Source of the DNA: Methanobacteriota archaeon
GTDB taxonomy: Archaea; Thermoplasmatota; Thermoplasmata; RBG-16-68-12
DNA length: 54,621 nucleotides
Direction: 5' to 3'
Assembly: GCA_005878955.1 (NCBI GenBank)
Contig: VBMI01000091.1
Location: 1-54,621 of the forward strand
How positions within the stretch are numbered: position 1 is the first letter of the stretch; every line of letters begins with the position of its first letter. Below the pieces are notes generated by a model that had not been told where the DNA came from, made no database searches, and saw only the letters and a program-made list of their open reading frames with translations. Made by a program: the position numbers and the translations under genes. Of the stretch, positions 7,051 to 14,949 are shown one piece after another.

Positions 7051-7182
7051 GTGCACCGAATTGTCACGGTCTTGAACAACGAAGAGTTCGGGGCGATCGC
7101 GGCCTACTGCAAGCGGAAACGGATCAGCCTCTACGCCTTGGCGAAGGCGGCGATTCGGGAATACGTGCGACGGCACTCTTGA
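7051..7182 (+). CDS. Small ribbon-helix-helix (CopG-like) DNA-binding protein
   Basis: GTG at 7051 opens a 43-residue protein with the classic RHH plan. A short strand (HRIVTVLN) is followed by helix A (EEFGAIAAYCKRKR), a turn with IS, and helix B (LYALAKAAIREYVRRH). It is basic and about the minimal size of CopG/omega repressors. A perfect palindrome lies 41 bases upstream. No toxin follows; the next element is a partial tRNA copy at 7238. It may be the regulator of a lost module or an orphan repressor of the divergent gene. Confidence 0.65.
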   Translation: MHRIVTVLNNEEFGAIAAYCKRKRISLYALAKAAIREYVRRHS

Positions 7183-7237
7183 TCCCGAGGCCCCCACTCG
7201 CGGAACAGCACGATTGGCAACTATGGCTGCGGAAGGA

Positions 7238-7285
7238 AAGGCGCCTACCACCGTAAGGTCGGGGGTTCAATTCCCGGCTGCGGCT
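7238..7285 (+). repeat. Partial tRNA-Thr copy 2 (degenerate 3' part)
   Basis: The segment contains aaggcgcc, an altered anticodon-loop region, then ggtcgggggttcaattcc and gctgcggct, matching the tRNA-Thr T arm and acceptor 3' strand. The T stem no longer pairs fully, so it is a scar. It again lies immediately beside the 3' end of a RelE-type gene. Confidence 0.75.
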
Positions 7286-7302
7286 CTCCTCGCCGGCTGA
7301 CA

Positions 7303-7573
7303 CTAGCCATACACGGAGCGTCGAGGCCCGAATTCCGTGAACCAGACCGCCTTCTCCACCTCAACGACTTCATAGATCCCGCGGTATCGCCGCCGCGGAC
7401 TGCGCGCACCTGCCGGTGGCCCTTGACGAGCCGGATGTCGCAACCCGGACGGGGGTGGTATGGGTCTTCCTCGAGCATTTCGAACACTTTCCGGAATCGC
7501 TCGACGCATGCCTTGGTAAGCTCAGAAGTTCTTTTTCAGCCCGCCGATGGATGAATACTGCGCACCGTGGCAC
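7303..7573 (-). pseudogene. RelE-family toxin pseudogene (two frameshifts)
   Basis: The homology to the intact toxin at 5794-6060 is spread over three frames. The N-terminus (VFIHRRAEKELLSLPRHA) is in one frame from GTG 7573. The middle (FEMLEEDPYHPRPGCDIRLV) is in a second. The C-terminus (YRGIYEVVEVEKAVWF, then TEFGPRRSVYG) is in a third, ending at 7303. Order and spacing match the intact paralogue. At least two small indels therefore inactivate it. Confidence 0.8.
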
Positions 7574-7580
7574 GGGAGCA

Positions 7581-7775
7581 TCACGCACGCGGGCGGCGCA
7601 ATACTCTTCGCCATGGGCGGCCCTCACGCTCCCGCATCCGCTGGTAATGTTCATCGATCACCCGCTCTGCGAAGGCTTCGACGGGAACGCTGCGCATGAG
7701 TTCGCTCAGAACGTCGTCAAAAGAAGCGCCCGCCATCCTGTAGTCCTTCACCTTCCGATATGTGTCTCCCTTCAC
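7581..7775 (-). CDS. Antitoxin paralogue upstream of the RelE pseudogene
   Basis: The 64-residue frame from GTG 7775 contains KVKDYRMAGASFDDVLSELM, aligning with RSYKIGGTTYDEVLNDLM of the antitoxin at 6067-6270. The natural start was probably ATG 7803, which lies the right distance from a TATA-like ggttatgtag at about 7815-7824. That ATG is one base out of frame with the conserved part (TVSKSVPVK). This gene may therefore also be decaying, or it may use the internal GTG. Confidence 0.55.
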   Translation of the reverse strand: MKGDTYRKVKDYRMAGASFDDVLSELMRSVPVEAFAERVIDEHYQRMREREGRPWRRVLRRPRA

Positions 7776-7835
7776 AGGTACGCTCTTGGAGACGGTCCGT
7801 CATAACAGTTGCAACTACATAACCCCGGTTACGCC

Positions 7836-7882
7836 GTGGTAAGGCGCCGCTCGGGGTTTCGATTCCCCTGCGCTCGGTGCGG
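7836..7882 (+). repeat. Partial tRNA copy 3 (T arm and anticodon-arm remnant)
   Basis: The stretch tggtaaggcgc (7837-7847) is identical to the spliced anticodon loop and stem of tRNA-Thr. It is followed by a T-arm-like cggggtttcgattcccc. The acceptor part is more diverged. It marks the right edge of the toxin-antitoxin island, just before the stop of the SRPBCC gene. Confidence 0.65.
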
Positions 7883-7886
7883 CACG

Positions 7887-8408
7887 TCATCTGCCGGGCG
7901 GAGGGTAGAGACTGCGGACCTCCGCGATCTTGAGGGGGAAGTCACCGAGCGGCGCGTCGTCGAGCTCGTTCTCGAGCCGGTCCAGGAGCGCATGGGTCGC
8001 GGGCGCGATCTGGACGGCCATCTGCGGGGCGAGCCGCGTGTGGGTCAAGCGCAGGAGCGTGCCGCCCGCCTCGGGCGTGAGCTCCCACCGGATGACGCTC
8101 CGCTCCCCGCTCGGAATCTCCTTTCGCGGCTCCATGATGCGCTCGTGCTCGAAGACCCGCGGCGGGTCCCACGTTAGGATGCGTCCCGTCACGTGGACCT
8201 GCGCGGAGCCGCTCCAAAGCTCGACGCGTCCGTCCTTCCGGCCGTCGATGAGCGCCTTCGTCATGTACCAGCGCTCCAGGTGATCGGACCCCGTGATCGC
8301 GTCCCACACGTCCTCGACGGGGTGACGGAGGAACCGCTCGAACGTGAGCGTCGCCGAGCCGCCCTCGTACGACACCTTGCCCGCGCGCAAGGCGAGGGGG
8401 GCCGTCAT
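7887..8408 (-). CDS. SRPBCC (AHSA1-like) ligand-binding protein
   Basis: The 173-residue protein belongs to the AHSA1/START-like SRPBCC superfamily. Visible marks are LTFERFLRHPVEDVWDAITGS, a WYMTKALIDGRKDGRVEL segment, GRILTWDPPRVFEHE and a C-terminal long helix (ALLDRLENELDD). These proteins form a hydrophobic pocket; the ligand here is unknown. The ATG at 8408 overlaps the ArsR stop (atga), so the pair is translationally coupled. ArsR-SRPBCC pairs are common in bacteria and archaea, with the regulator controlling the partner. Confidence 0.88.
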   Translation of the reverse strand: MTAPLALRAGKVSYEGGSATLTFERFLRHPVEDVWDAITGSDHLERWYMTKALIDGRKDGRVELWSGSAQVHVTGRILTWDPPRVFEHERIMEPRKEIPSGERSVIRWELTPEAGGTLLRLTHTRLAPQMAVQIAPATHALLDRLENELDDAPLGDFPLKIAEVRSLYPPPGR

Positions 8409-8740
8409 CGAGGTCGCTTCCGCTTCGCGCGCGCCTTCGCGTCGAGGTACCGTTCGAGCGCGTCCAGCGTCTCCGGCCAGAGGGCCTGGTACTTCGCGAC
8501 CCACTCATAGAGGTCCGCGAGCCCCTCCGGGTTCAGCGTGTAGATCCTCTGCTGCGCGTTCACTTCCACGTTCACGAGTCCCGACTCACGGAGCACCTTG
8601 AGGTGGCGCGACACCGCGGGCTGCGTGAGGTCCAGGAACTTCGCAGCAATATCGCCCGCCTTCCGGGCGCCGCCCGCGAGGAGGTCGAGGACCGCCCGGC
8701 GCGTCGGGTCCGAGATCGCGAAGAAGACGTCCGTCGTCAC
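8405..8740 (-). CDS. ArsR-family winged-helix repressor
   Basis: The 111-residue protein is a compact ArsR/SdpR-like regulator. It has an N-terminal ISDPTRRAVLDLLAGGARKA helix pair, the recognition region FLDLTQPAVSRHLKVLRESG, and a wing with NAQQRIYTLNP. No metal-binding cysteines are present, so sensing is not by the classical metal site. It lies in a run with the upstream gene (seven-base gap) and the downstream SRPBCC gene (four-base overlap) and probably controls this three-gene unit. Confidence 0.9.
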   Translation of the reverse strand: MTTDVFFAISDPTRRAVLDLLAGGARKAGDIAAKFLDLTQPAVSRHLKVLRESGLVNVEVNAQQRIYTLNPEGLADLYEWVAKYQALWPETLDALERYLDAKARAKRKRPR

Positions 8741-8747
8741 GGCGCCC

Positions 8748-9167
8748 TCACCCGAACCTCTTCTCGAGCTCCGCGAAGAACGCCTTGCTGAGCCGCACGA
8801 ACTCGGCCTCGCTCAGCCGGACCTCGCCCCCCGCATGGAGCTTCAGCACGGACGTCTCGGGGGGGAGCTTCATTCCCGTGCTCGCAGACATCGGCCACCC
8901 GGGGAGCCTGTCGACCTGGAGCTTGCCCCGGTTGAGCAGGATCGAGTTGCACAGGATCCGGACCTCGTTCAGCGGGTTGCCGTCCTTGCCCTCGGTGCCG
9001 GTGAGCCGGTGCACGAACATGTAGTCCAGGAGGAGGACCTGGTCGTTGAAGAAGCGCGCCTCGAACTCCCTGGACGCTGTCTTCCCCACTTGGTCTCGGT
9101 AGGCCCGCAGGTCGGCCTCGACTCTCGCCCGACACGCCGTGATGTATTCCCTCGGGTACTTCTTCAT
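8748..9167 (-). CDS. Conserved hypothetical protein, first gene of the ArsR unit
   Basis: From ATG 9167 this gives 139 residues beginning MKKYPREYITACRARVEADL. I do not recognise a named family. It is soluble and mixed alpha/beta, with an N-terminal helix, FFNDQVLLLDYMFVHRL, a basic middle, and a C-terminal helix LSKAFFAELEKRFG. An earlier start at 9206 would add residues encoded over the AT-rich promoter-like stretch (taaataacactctcgttatt), so 9167 is preferred. It precedes the arsR gene by seven bases and is probably co-transcribed with it. Confidence 0.6.
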   Translation of the reverse strand: MKKYPREYITACRARVEADLRAYRDQVGKTASREFEARFFNDQVLLLDYMFVHRLTGTEGKDGNPLNEVRILCNSILLNRGKLQVDRLPGWPMSASTGMKLPPETSVLKLHAGGEVRLSEAEFVRLSKAFFAELEKRFG

Positions 9168-9240
9168 TCCGAGCACGGAATCATGCCTCGGCAGGATAAA
9201 TAACACTCTCGTTATTTAACCTTTGGCTGAACTGAGACTC

Positions 9241-9936
9241 CTAACGGCCGTTGGACACCTTGTACGTCCGGCTCTGCGGGCGGATCGCACGGCCCAACCA
9301 GTAGGAGATCAGCGGCAGGGTCCACAGATAAATCCGGGCCGGGACCCCGAGGACCGTCGCCTGCCAGAACACGGGCGCGACGGAAATCGCCATCAGCACC
9401 GAGAGGACGCCCATCCGGTTCCGGCCGTTGCGGAACAGTCTCGCCTCCTCTCGGGGAACCAACGCCCGCTTCTCCGTGCCGAGCACGTGCGCGAAGACTG
9501 CGAGGATCGCGAGGATTCCCGCCAGGTCAAGAGCAAACAGGCTGGAGGAATAGTCCCGGATCGCGGGGTTGTCCCCGAGCTCCACGTTGTTCAGTAAATA
9601 CGGAATGAGAGCGACGAGCAACAGCAAGGAGACGTTGAGGAACGTCACCCCCCTCGCGTCGACCGGGAGCACGGACATGTACGTCGTGTAGAGCAGCCAG
9701 GCCGTGATCAGGAAGACGAACGCGAACGAGAAGATGAGGATCCGACCGTTCATGTCCCCCGGTGTGGTCGCCGCGGCGGGGAGCAGCGCGATCGCGTCGA
9801 TCGCCAACGAGAGGCCGAAGATCAGGTCCGCGAGGGTTTCGATCCGGGGCCGGGGCCGTCGGGGGCTCCCGCCCTCGGATTGGCCGGAGTGGCCTCCGCT
9901 CTGCGGGAGTGGGGTGGACACGCCGGCGGTCGACAA
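9241..9936 (-). CDS. TMEM175-like (DUF1211) membrane protein
   Basis: The 231-residue protein has about six predicted membrane helices. The first begins RIETLADLIFGLSLAIDAI, which corresponds in place and spacing to the R..afsDg.fai motif of prokaryotic TMEM175 potassium channels. A second helix with SFAFVFLITAWLLYTTYMSV also fits the family. The canonical FSD is changed to LAD here. The first 30 residues are Gly/Ser/Pro-rich and probably cytoplasmic. It stands alone, divergent from the NmrA-like gene. Confidence 0.6.
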   Translation of the reverse strand: MSTAGVSTPLPQSGGHSGQSEGGSPRRPRPRIETLADLIFGLSLAIDAIALLPAAATTPGDMNGRILIFSFAFVFLITAWLLYTTYMSVLPVDARGVTFLNVSLLLLVALIPYLLNNVELGDNPAIRDYSSSLFALDLAGILAILAVFAHVLGTEKRALVPREEARLFRNGRNRMGVLSVLMAISVAPVFWQATVLGVPARIYLWTLPLISYWLGRAIRPQSRTYKVSNGR

Positions 9937-10045
9937 GGGACGGCGCTATTTTACCCCATCCTAGCTGCAGCCGACCCGATCAGGACGTGGGGTGAGATTC
10001 GGAAGAAGGGTTCTTACCCCGCCATGCAGGTCTCCGCGACCTCGC

Positions 10046-10903
10046 ATGATCGTGGTGACGGGTGCGACCGGGCACATCGGGGGAGAACTCGTCCGATTGC
10101 TCTCGGACAAGGGCGTGACCTTGCGGGCGGTGACGCGAGACCCGCGCCGAACGCCACCTCTCCCGGGGGTCGCGTGGGTGCAGGCGGATCTCCGGGATGC
10201 CCGCTCGCTCCGGGACGTTTTCCTGGGGGCCGAGACGATGTTCCTTCTGACGTCGAACGCCGAGGACATGGGGACCCTCCAACGCAACGCGATCGAGGCC
10301 GCGGGATCCGCGGGCGTCGCGTACGTCGTGAAGGGGTCCGCCCTTGGAGCCTCCAGCCGTTCCAGATCGCCGATCGGGAGATCGCACCACGAGGTGGAAA
10401 CCGTCCTTCAGGGGTCCGGGATGGCATGGACGATCCTCCGGCCCCACGTCTTCATGCAGAACCTCCTCGACGCGGCTCCGACGATCGCCCGCGAGGGAAC
10501 CGTCCGGGCGGCGTCCGGGGACGGCAAGATCCCGTTCATCGACGCGAGGGACATCGCCGCGGTCGCGGCGGCGGTCCTCACCACTCCGGGGCATCAGAGC
10601 AGGAAGTACGTCCTCACGGGCCCGGAGGCGTTGAGCTACGGCGATGTCGCGCGGATCCTCTCGGAGGCGACCGGCAGGCGCGTGGAGTACGCCGCGGAGT
10701 CTGCGGAGGGAGCGGAGGCACGGCTCGTCGCGGAGGGCGCCAGCCGCTGGATGATCGAGAGCGCGCTCGCCCTTGCCGCGTATCAGCGCGAGGGAGGTCC
10801 CACCGCCGTCGTGTCTCCGGCCGTGAAGGAAATCCTGGGACGCCCGCCGCGATCCTTCCGCGAGTTCGTCCGCGACCACGTGTCCGCGTTCCGAGGTGCG
10901 TGA
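10046..10903 (+). CDS. NmrA-like NAD(P)-binding oxidoreductase (atypical SDR)
   Basis: The 285-residue protein starts MIVVTGATGHIGGELVRLL, with the GATG..G dinucleotide-binding motif of atypical short-chain dehydrogenases at residues 6-12. The order VTRDP, V.aDLRD, and W.ILRPHVFMQN, then IDARDIAAV and YVLTGPEALSY, is that of the NmrA/QOR2 group. These act as NAD(P)H-dependent quinone reductases or redox sensors, and the substrate is not predictable. The longer frame from 9992 would put 18 basic residues before the nucleotide-binding strand, so ATG 10046 is chosen. Confidence 0.85.
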   Translation: MIVVTGATGHIGGELVRLLSDKGVTLRAVTRDPRRTPPLPGVAWVQADLRDARSLRDVFLGAETMFLLTSNAEDMGTLQRNAIEAAGSAGVAYVVKGSALGASSRSRSPIGRSHHEVETVLQGSGMAWTILRPHVFMQNLLDAAPTIAREGTVRAASGDGKIPFIDARDIAAVAAAVLTTPGHQSRKYVLTGPEALSYGDVARILSEATGRRVEYAAESAEGAEARLVAEGASRWMIESALALAAYQREGGPTAVVSPAVKEILGRPPRSFREFVRDHVSAFRGA

Positions 10904-10923
10904 GGCGGGCGGCTCGAGAGCTC

Positions 10924-12624
10924 TCAGTACTTACGGGACCTCTTGCCACGCGTCTTCCGTGGCGGTCGCGGCGGGGCCGTGTGGATCAGGAAGTGGCGGG
11001 CGAGGGGCGGGTCCGGCCCGAGGTGGAACCGCTGGATCCGCTCCTCGACCCTCCGGTCGCTCACTGTGAACCGGTCGTGCTGCCGGAGGTGCTCCGTCCA
11101 GGACTCGACATCGAAGCTCTCCACGAGGACGCCGGGCTCCGCGGCGTCGTGCGCGAGGTCCCACCGCAGGGCGCCGTCCCGGAGGCGGATCCGACGCATC
11201 TCGTCCATCGCGAGGGCGAACTCCTCCGCCCGCGCGGGTTCGACACGGTATTCGACCGTGACCTTGGCGGGCGTCCGCTCGATATCTTCCACGGTGACCC
11301 CCTCTAGAATCGGCTGCGGCCAGTGGAGGGACGGGGTCAGGTCGAGACCCGCGCCCGCGGAGAGGCGGTAGCGGGTGACGACGGCCGTCCCAACGACGAG
11401 CAGCCCGGCCGCGAGCGCGAGGGAGATGGAGACCCCGAATAGACTCGCGAGCGCCCCCCACAGGAACGCCCCCGCGGCGTATCCGCCCTGGAAGACAAGA
11501 AGGTACACGGCGAGCGCGCGGGCGCGGACCCACCCGGGGACGACGGTCTGTGCGCCGATCCCGAGGGTGACGAGCACGGACATCCAGGCGAAGCCCGCGA
11601 GGAAGACCGCGACGGCGATTGGGGCGACGGTCCGCGAGGCGGCGAGGACGGCGAGCATGCCCGCGAACAGGACGGCGCCCGCCGCCGCGAGCTGGTCGAT
11701 CGGGACGCGCACGCGGAGGCGGGGCAGGGCGAGCGCGCCCGCGATCGCACCGACCCCGAGGCTCCCCAGGAGCAACCCGTACTGCGGCGCCTCCAGGCGC
11801 ATCTCGATCCGCGCGAGCACAGGAAGGAGGGCGAACAGGGCGCTGGCGGGGAGCGCGAACCCGAACACCCGCGCGAGGAGGACCCGCATCTCCGGGGCGT
11901 GGCGCACGTAGCGGACGCCGACTCGCATCGCCCCGACCACGTCCTCGGGGGGCAGGGTCCCGCCGGTCGCGGGGCGCTTCCACCGATACAGGACCACGAG
12001 GACCCCCGCGAAGGAGACCGCGTTCAGGGCGAAGGTCGCGGCGGGCCCTCCGAGGGCGACGAGGAGCCCGCCGAGGGCGGGGCCCACGGCCCGGGCGACG
12101 TTGATCGAGATGCCGGTCAGGGTGACCGCGCTCGGCAGCCGGGACGGGCCCACGAGCTCCGGGAGGATCGCGTTGAACGCCGGAGCCGTGAAGGCGGTCC
12201 CCATCGAGATCATCACGATCAACAGGAGGAGGATTGCGGGGGACATCGCCCCCGCCAGGGCCATCGCGAGCATCACGACCGCGATGCCGAACTCCCAGCC
12301 CTGGGCCGCGAGGAGGAAGAGCCGCCGGTCGACGACGTCCGCGAACGCCCCCGCGGGGATCGCGAACGCGAACACGGGGAACGTCGTCGCCGTCTCGACG
12401 AGGGCGATGAGCAGCGGCGAGATCGTGAGGGACGTCATCAGCCACACCTCGCCGACGTCCTGGACCCACGTCCCCACGTTCGACACCGTGGCGGCGACCC
12501 ATAGCGCGAGGAACACGCGGACCTCGAGCGCGGCCCACGGCGACGCCGAGGGGGGGCGGCCGGGGACCGGCTCCTCGGGGAGCGACCCGCGGGGGCCCCT
12601 GCGCCCTCCGTCCTTCCGTGCCAT
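10924..12624 (-). CDS. MFS exporter (MFS_3/EntS-like) with C-terminal monooxygenase-like domain
   Basis: From ATG 12624 this is 566 residues. Residues about 25-420 form a 12-helix major facilitator of the MFS_3/EntS type, with NVGTWVQDVGEVWLMTSLT in helix 1, an ADVVDRRLFLL loop 2-3 motif and SINVARAVGPALGGLLVALG. The last about 110 residues, after an SLHWPQPI linker, form a ferredoxin-like domain resembling antibiotic-biosynthesis monooxygenase/ABM folds (VEYRVEPARAEEFALAMDEM, DGALRWDLAHD, ESWTEHLRQHDRF). This composite is known in the family. It probably exports a small molecule; the role of the soluble part is unclear. It ends with a highly basic tail. Confidence 0.85.
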   Translation of the reverse strand: MARKDGGRRGPRGSLPEEPVPGRPPSASPWAALEVRVFLALWVAATVSNVGTWVQDVGEVWLMTSLTISPLLIALVETATTFPVFAFAIPAGAFADVVDRRLFLLAAQGWEFGIAVVMLAMALAGAMSPAILLLLIVMISMGTAFTAPAFNAILPELVGPSRLPSAVTLTGISINVARAVGPALGGLLVALGGPAATFALNAVSFAGVLVVLYRWKRPATGGTLPPEDVVGAMRVGVRYVRHAPEMRVLLARVFGFALPASALFALLPVLARIEMRLEAPQYGLLLGSLGVGAIAGALALPRLRVRVPIDQLAAAGAVLFAGMLAVLAASRTVAPIAVAVFLAGFAWMSVLVTLGIGAQTVVPGWVRARALAVYLLVFQGGYAAGAFLWGALASLFGVSISLALAAGLLVVGTAVVTRYRLSAGAGLDLTPSLHWPQPILEGVTVEDIERTPAKVTVEYRVEPARAEEFALAMDEMRRIRLRDGALRWDLAHDAAEPGVLVESFDVESWTEHLRQHDRFTVSDRRVEERIQRFHLGPDPPLARHFLIHTAPPRPPRKTRGKRSRKY

Positions 12625-12638
12625 GGTGCGGACCTCTC

Positions 12639-13847
12639 CTAGATTTTCAGCGCGAGCGCGACGATGCGGGAGATCAGGATCGCGGTGACGGACAGCGCGA
12701 TGACGGACAGCTTCCCGAGGATCCTCAGGTCGAACGGCCAGAGGGCCATCGAGGCGACCTTCCGGTCCATCATGTCCAGATGGAACAGGTGGCCGATGTC
12801 CTTCGGCAGGCTCGCCGGGGCGGGCTCTTGGAAGACGGGGGCGAGCTTCTCCTTCAGACGGCCCGCCTCGAGGGCCTTCTCCCGGACCATGCGATGATGG
12901 AGCCGGCGGAGGGGCACGAAGAACAGGAGGAGGCCCAGGGCGATCAGGCCGGACAGGAATCCCCCCACTCCGACGATGTCCCCGGGGGTCGGGGCCGACG
13001 GCGCGGCGGCGAGGATGAGGAGGAAGAGCGCGATGAAGGCGAAGTACGCGCTTGCGAGGGAGAGGGCCAGGGAACCGACGGGCTTCAGCCCGAGGAACGC
13101 GTCTTCGAAGTACGGCCGGAGCACGAGCGGCACCGCGCCGAGCCGGTGGATCCCCCGGGAGATGCTCCAGTACGTCCAGACGACGGACGACAGGCCCAGC
13201 GTGGCGACCGCGTAGGACACCAGGTCGTAGACGCCCGCGACGAGCTCGAGGGGGGTCCCCGGTCCGCCGTTGAGCCCGATCGACGACGGACCGGTCCCGA
13301 GAAGTGCGGGCGCGCTGAGGGCGACCAGGAGGGTCACGAAGAACAGCAGCCAGACCATAAGCTGAGGGCGGACCGCCGCGACGCCCGCGAACACCTTGCG
13401 GTAGCCGTCGTGTCCGTCGGGGAGGAGCGACGAGAGGGAGTCCCCCGCCTGGACGAGCTTCGCCCGCATGTGGCGGGGCGCGTAGAACGCGTACGCGACG
13501 AGGACGGCAGTCAGCACGCTGCCGAGGTCGAGCGTGGCCGATGCGGCCCGGGAAGGGTCCCCACTCGCCGCGTACGTCGTCAGCCACACATCGAAGACGC
13601 CGAACAGGACGAGTCCGACGACCACGCAACCCAGCGCGTAGGGGAGGCGAAACGCGAGGATCAGCCGTTCCGCCAGCGTGGGGGATTCGGGGCCCGGGAC
13701 CGACGAAGCGGAGGGAGTGCCCTCGCCGACCCGCGGGGACGGCACCTCCTCGCCCATGCGTCGGCCCATCCGGCCCCGTGGAATGAAGGTATCGAATCCG
13801 AGGGGCGCGAGGTCCTCCGGTTCCGCCCGCGGAGTCGTTTCGCCCAC
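12639..13847 (-). CDS. Multi-pass membrane protein of unknown function
   Basis: The 402-residue protein has a 55-residue Pro/Gly-rich soluble N-terminus and then about seven or eight hydrophobic segments, including CVVVGLVLFGVFDVWLTTYA, MVWLLFFVTLLVALSAPALL and GLIALGLLLFFVPL. A charged loop follows with EKALEAGRLKEKL before the last helix, ILGKLSVIALSVTAILISRI. No transporter signature is recognised. It lies 14 bases upstream of the MFS exporter on the same strand and is probably co-transcribed with it. Confidence 0.7.
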   Translation of the reverse strand: MGETTPRAEPEDLAPLGFDTFIPRGRMGRRMGEEVPSPRVGEGTPSASSVPGPESPTLAERLILAFRLPYALGCVVVGLVLFGVFDVWLTTYAASGDPSRAASATLDLGSVLTAVLVAYAFYAPRHMRAKLVQAGDSLSSLLPDGHDGYRKVFAGVAAVRPQLMVWLLFFVTLLVALSAPALLGTGPSSIGLNGGPGTPLELVAGVYDLVSYAVATLGLSSVVWTYWSISRGIHRLGAVPLVLRPYFEDAFLGLKPVGSLALSLASAYFAFIALFLLILAAAPSAPTPGDIVGVGGFLSGLIALGLLLFFVPLRRLHHRMVREKALEAGRLKEKLAPVFQEPAPASLPKDIGHLFHLDMMDRKVASMALWPFDLRILGKLSVIALSVTAILISRIVALALKI

Positions 13848-13901
13848 CTCCCGCCGCGAGGCTTAAGACGCCCCAGCCGTTCCCGACTCGGGGAGTGTTC
13901 C

Positions 13902-14447
13902 ATGGCGCGAAAAGTGAAGCGAAACAAGGCGACGACGCGGAAGGCATCGACGGGCTCGAGCGGGATCCCCGCGGGCCTCCGGACGGTGACCCCGTACCTG
14001 GCCATCCACGGTGCGGGCCAGGCGATCGACTGGTACAAGAAGGCGTTCGGCGCGAAGGAGATCTCTCGGGCGCCCGGACCCGGCGGCACGATCATGAACG
14101 CCGTGATCAAGATCGGCGACTCGATCGTGATGATGTCCGACGAGTTCCCGGGGGCGGACGTGAAGTCCCCGAGTTCGTTGGGGACGAGCACCGTGTCCCT
14201 CCACATCTACACGAAGGGCGTCGACAAGCTCTGGGACCGGGCGGTCGCCGCGGGCGCGAGGGTCACGATGCCCCTGGAGAACCAGTTCTGGGGGGAGCGG
14301 TACGGGCAGATCGCGGACCCGTTCGGCCACCGGTGGGCCCTCGGGCAGCAGGTCAAGATGAGCAAGCAGGAGAGGGAGACGAAGCGGCAGGCCGCGATGG
14401 CGGTGTTCGAGAAGGGGGAGCACCCCGGGTACGAGTCCCAGTCCTGA
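13902..14447 (+). CDS. VOC-family (PhnB/glyoxalase-like) protein
   Basis: The 181-residue protein has a Lys-rich N-terminal tail of about 22 residues and then a vicinal-oxygen-chelate fold of the PhnB/YdcE type. It shows TVTPYLAIHGAGQAIDWYKKAFGAKE, split here as an opening strand and helix, plus KIGDSIVMMSDEFPG, VSLHIYTKGVDKLWDRA and the closing ERYGQIADPFGHRWALG. Typical metal-site positions are not all conserved in this subgroup, so no reaction is assigned. ATG 13902 is the first start compatible with the domain. Confidence 0.88.
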   Translation: MARKVKRNKATTRKASTGSSGIPAGLRTVTPYLAIHGAGQAIDWYKKAFGAKEISRAPGPGGTIMNAVIKIGDSIVMMSDEFPGADVKSPSSLGTSTVSLHIYTKGVDKLWDRAVAAGARVTMPLENQFWGERYGQIADPFGHRWALGQQVKMSKQERETKRQAAMAVFEKGEHPGYESQS

Positions 14448-14453
14448 GACACC

Positions 14454-14828
14454 TCATCCGAAGACGTCCGGCCGGACGTTCTCGAAGATCGCGAACCGGT
14501 TCCCGCTCGGGTCCTCGAAGGCATAACAGGGGCCGTTCGGGATCTCGAGCAGCCCTCCGTCCGGCTTCCATCCCCTCTTCCGGAGGGACTTCGCGGTTCC
14601 CTCGAGGTCTTCGACGGCGTACACGGGCATGCAGGTCCCCGCCGGTCGGTGGTCGGCGAGGAGCAGCAGCGGGCCCTCCGACATCCGGAACGCCGCGACG
14701 TGCGCACCGAAGCCGGTCTTGTTCCAGAGGAGGTCGGCCTTGAGGACGTCGCGGTAATACCCAAGGTCGCGTTTGAAGTCGGAGCTGCCGACGTACAGGA
14801 ATTCGAGGGACCGGAACGGGACATTCAT
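14454..14828 (-). CDS. VOC-family (glyoxalase/bleomycin-resistance-like) protein
   Basis: From ATG 14828 this gives 124 residues with two beta-alpha-beta-beta-beta modules. One is LEFLYVGSSDFKRDLGYYRD through FRMSEGPLLLLADH. The other is MPVYAVEDLEGTAKSLRKRG through NGPCYAFEDPSGNRFAIFEN. The longer frame from 14969 lacks homology and overlaps the divergent gene's promoter, so it is not used. The protein converges with the other VOC gene seven bases away. The two are not close copies. Substrate unknown. Confidence 0.85.
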   Translation of the reverse strand: MNVPFRSLEFLYVGSSDFKRDLGYYRDVLKADLLWNKTGFGAHVAAFRMSEGPLLLLADHRPAGTCMPVYAVEDLEGTAKSLRKRGWKPDGGLLEIPNGPCYAFEDPSGNRFAIFENVRPDVFG

Positions 14829-14949
14829 GGAAAGGGAATCCTGCTCGGGCGTTTCCACTTTCCCGTAGACCTTCCGGAGGGCGGGCGAACTCGGACGCGA
14901 TAATCTTTCCGTGGGCTTTATCCCGCCCGTCGCGAACGTCGGGTTGCCC

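Noticed and set aside
7238-7285. A second functional tRNA gene
   Set aside because: There is no 5' acceptor or D arm, and the T stem has mismatches. Only the 3' part resembles tRNA-Thr.
10924-13947. A 1007-codon open frame on the minus strand
   Set aside because: Only the part from 12624 down has MFS homology. Upstream it is an Arg/Pro-rich shadow of the gene at 12639-13847.
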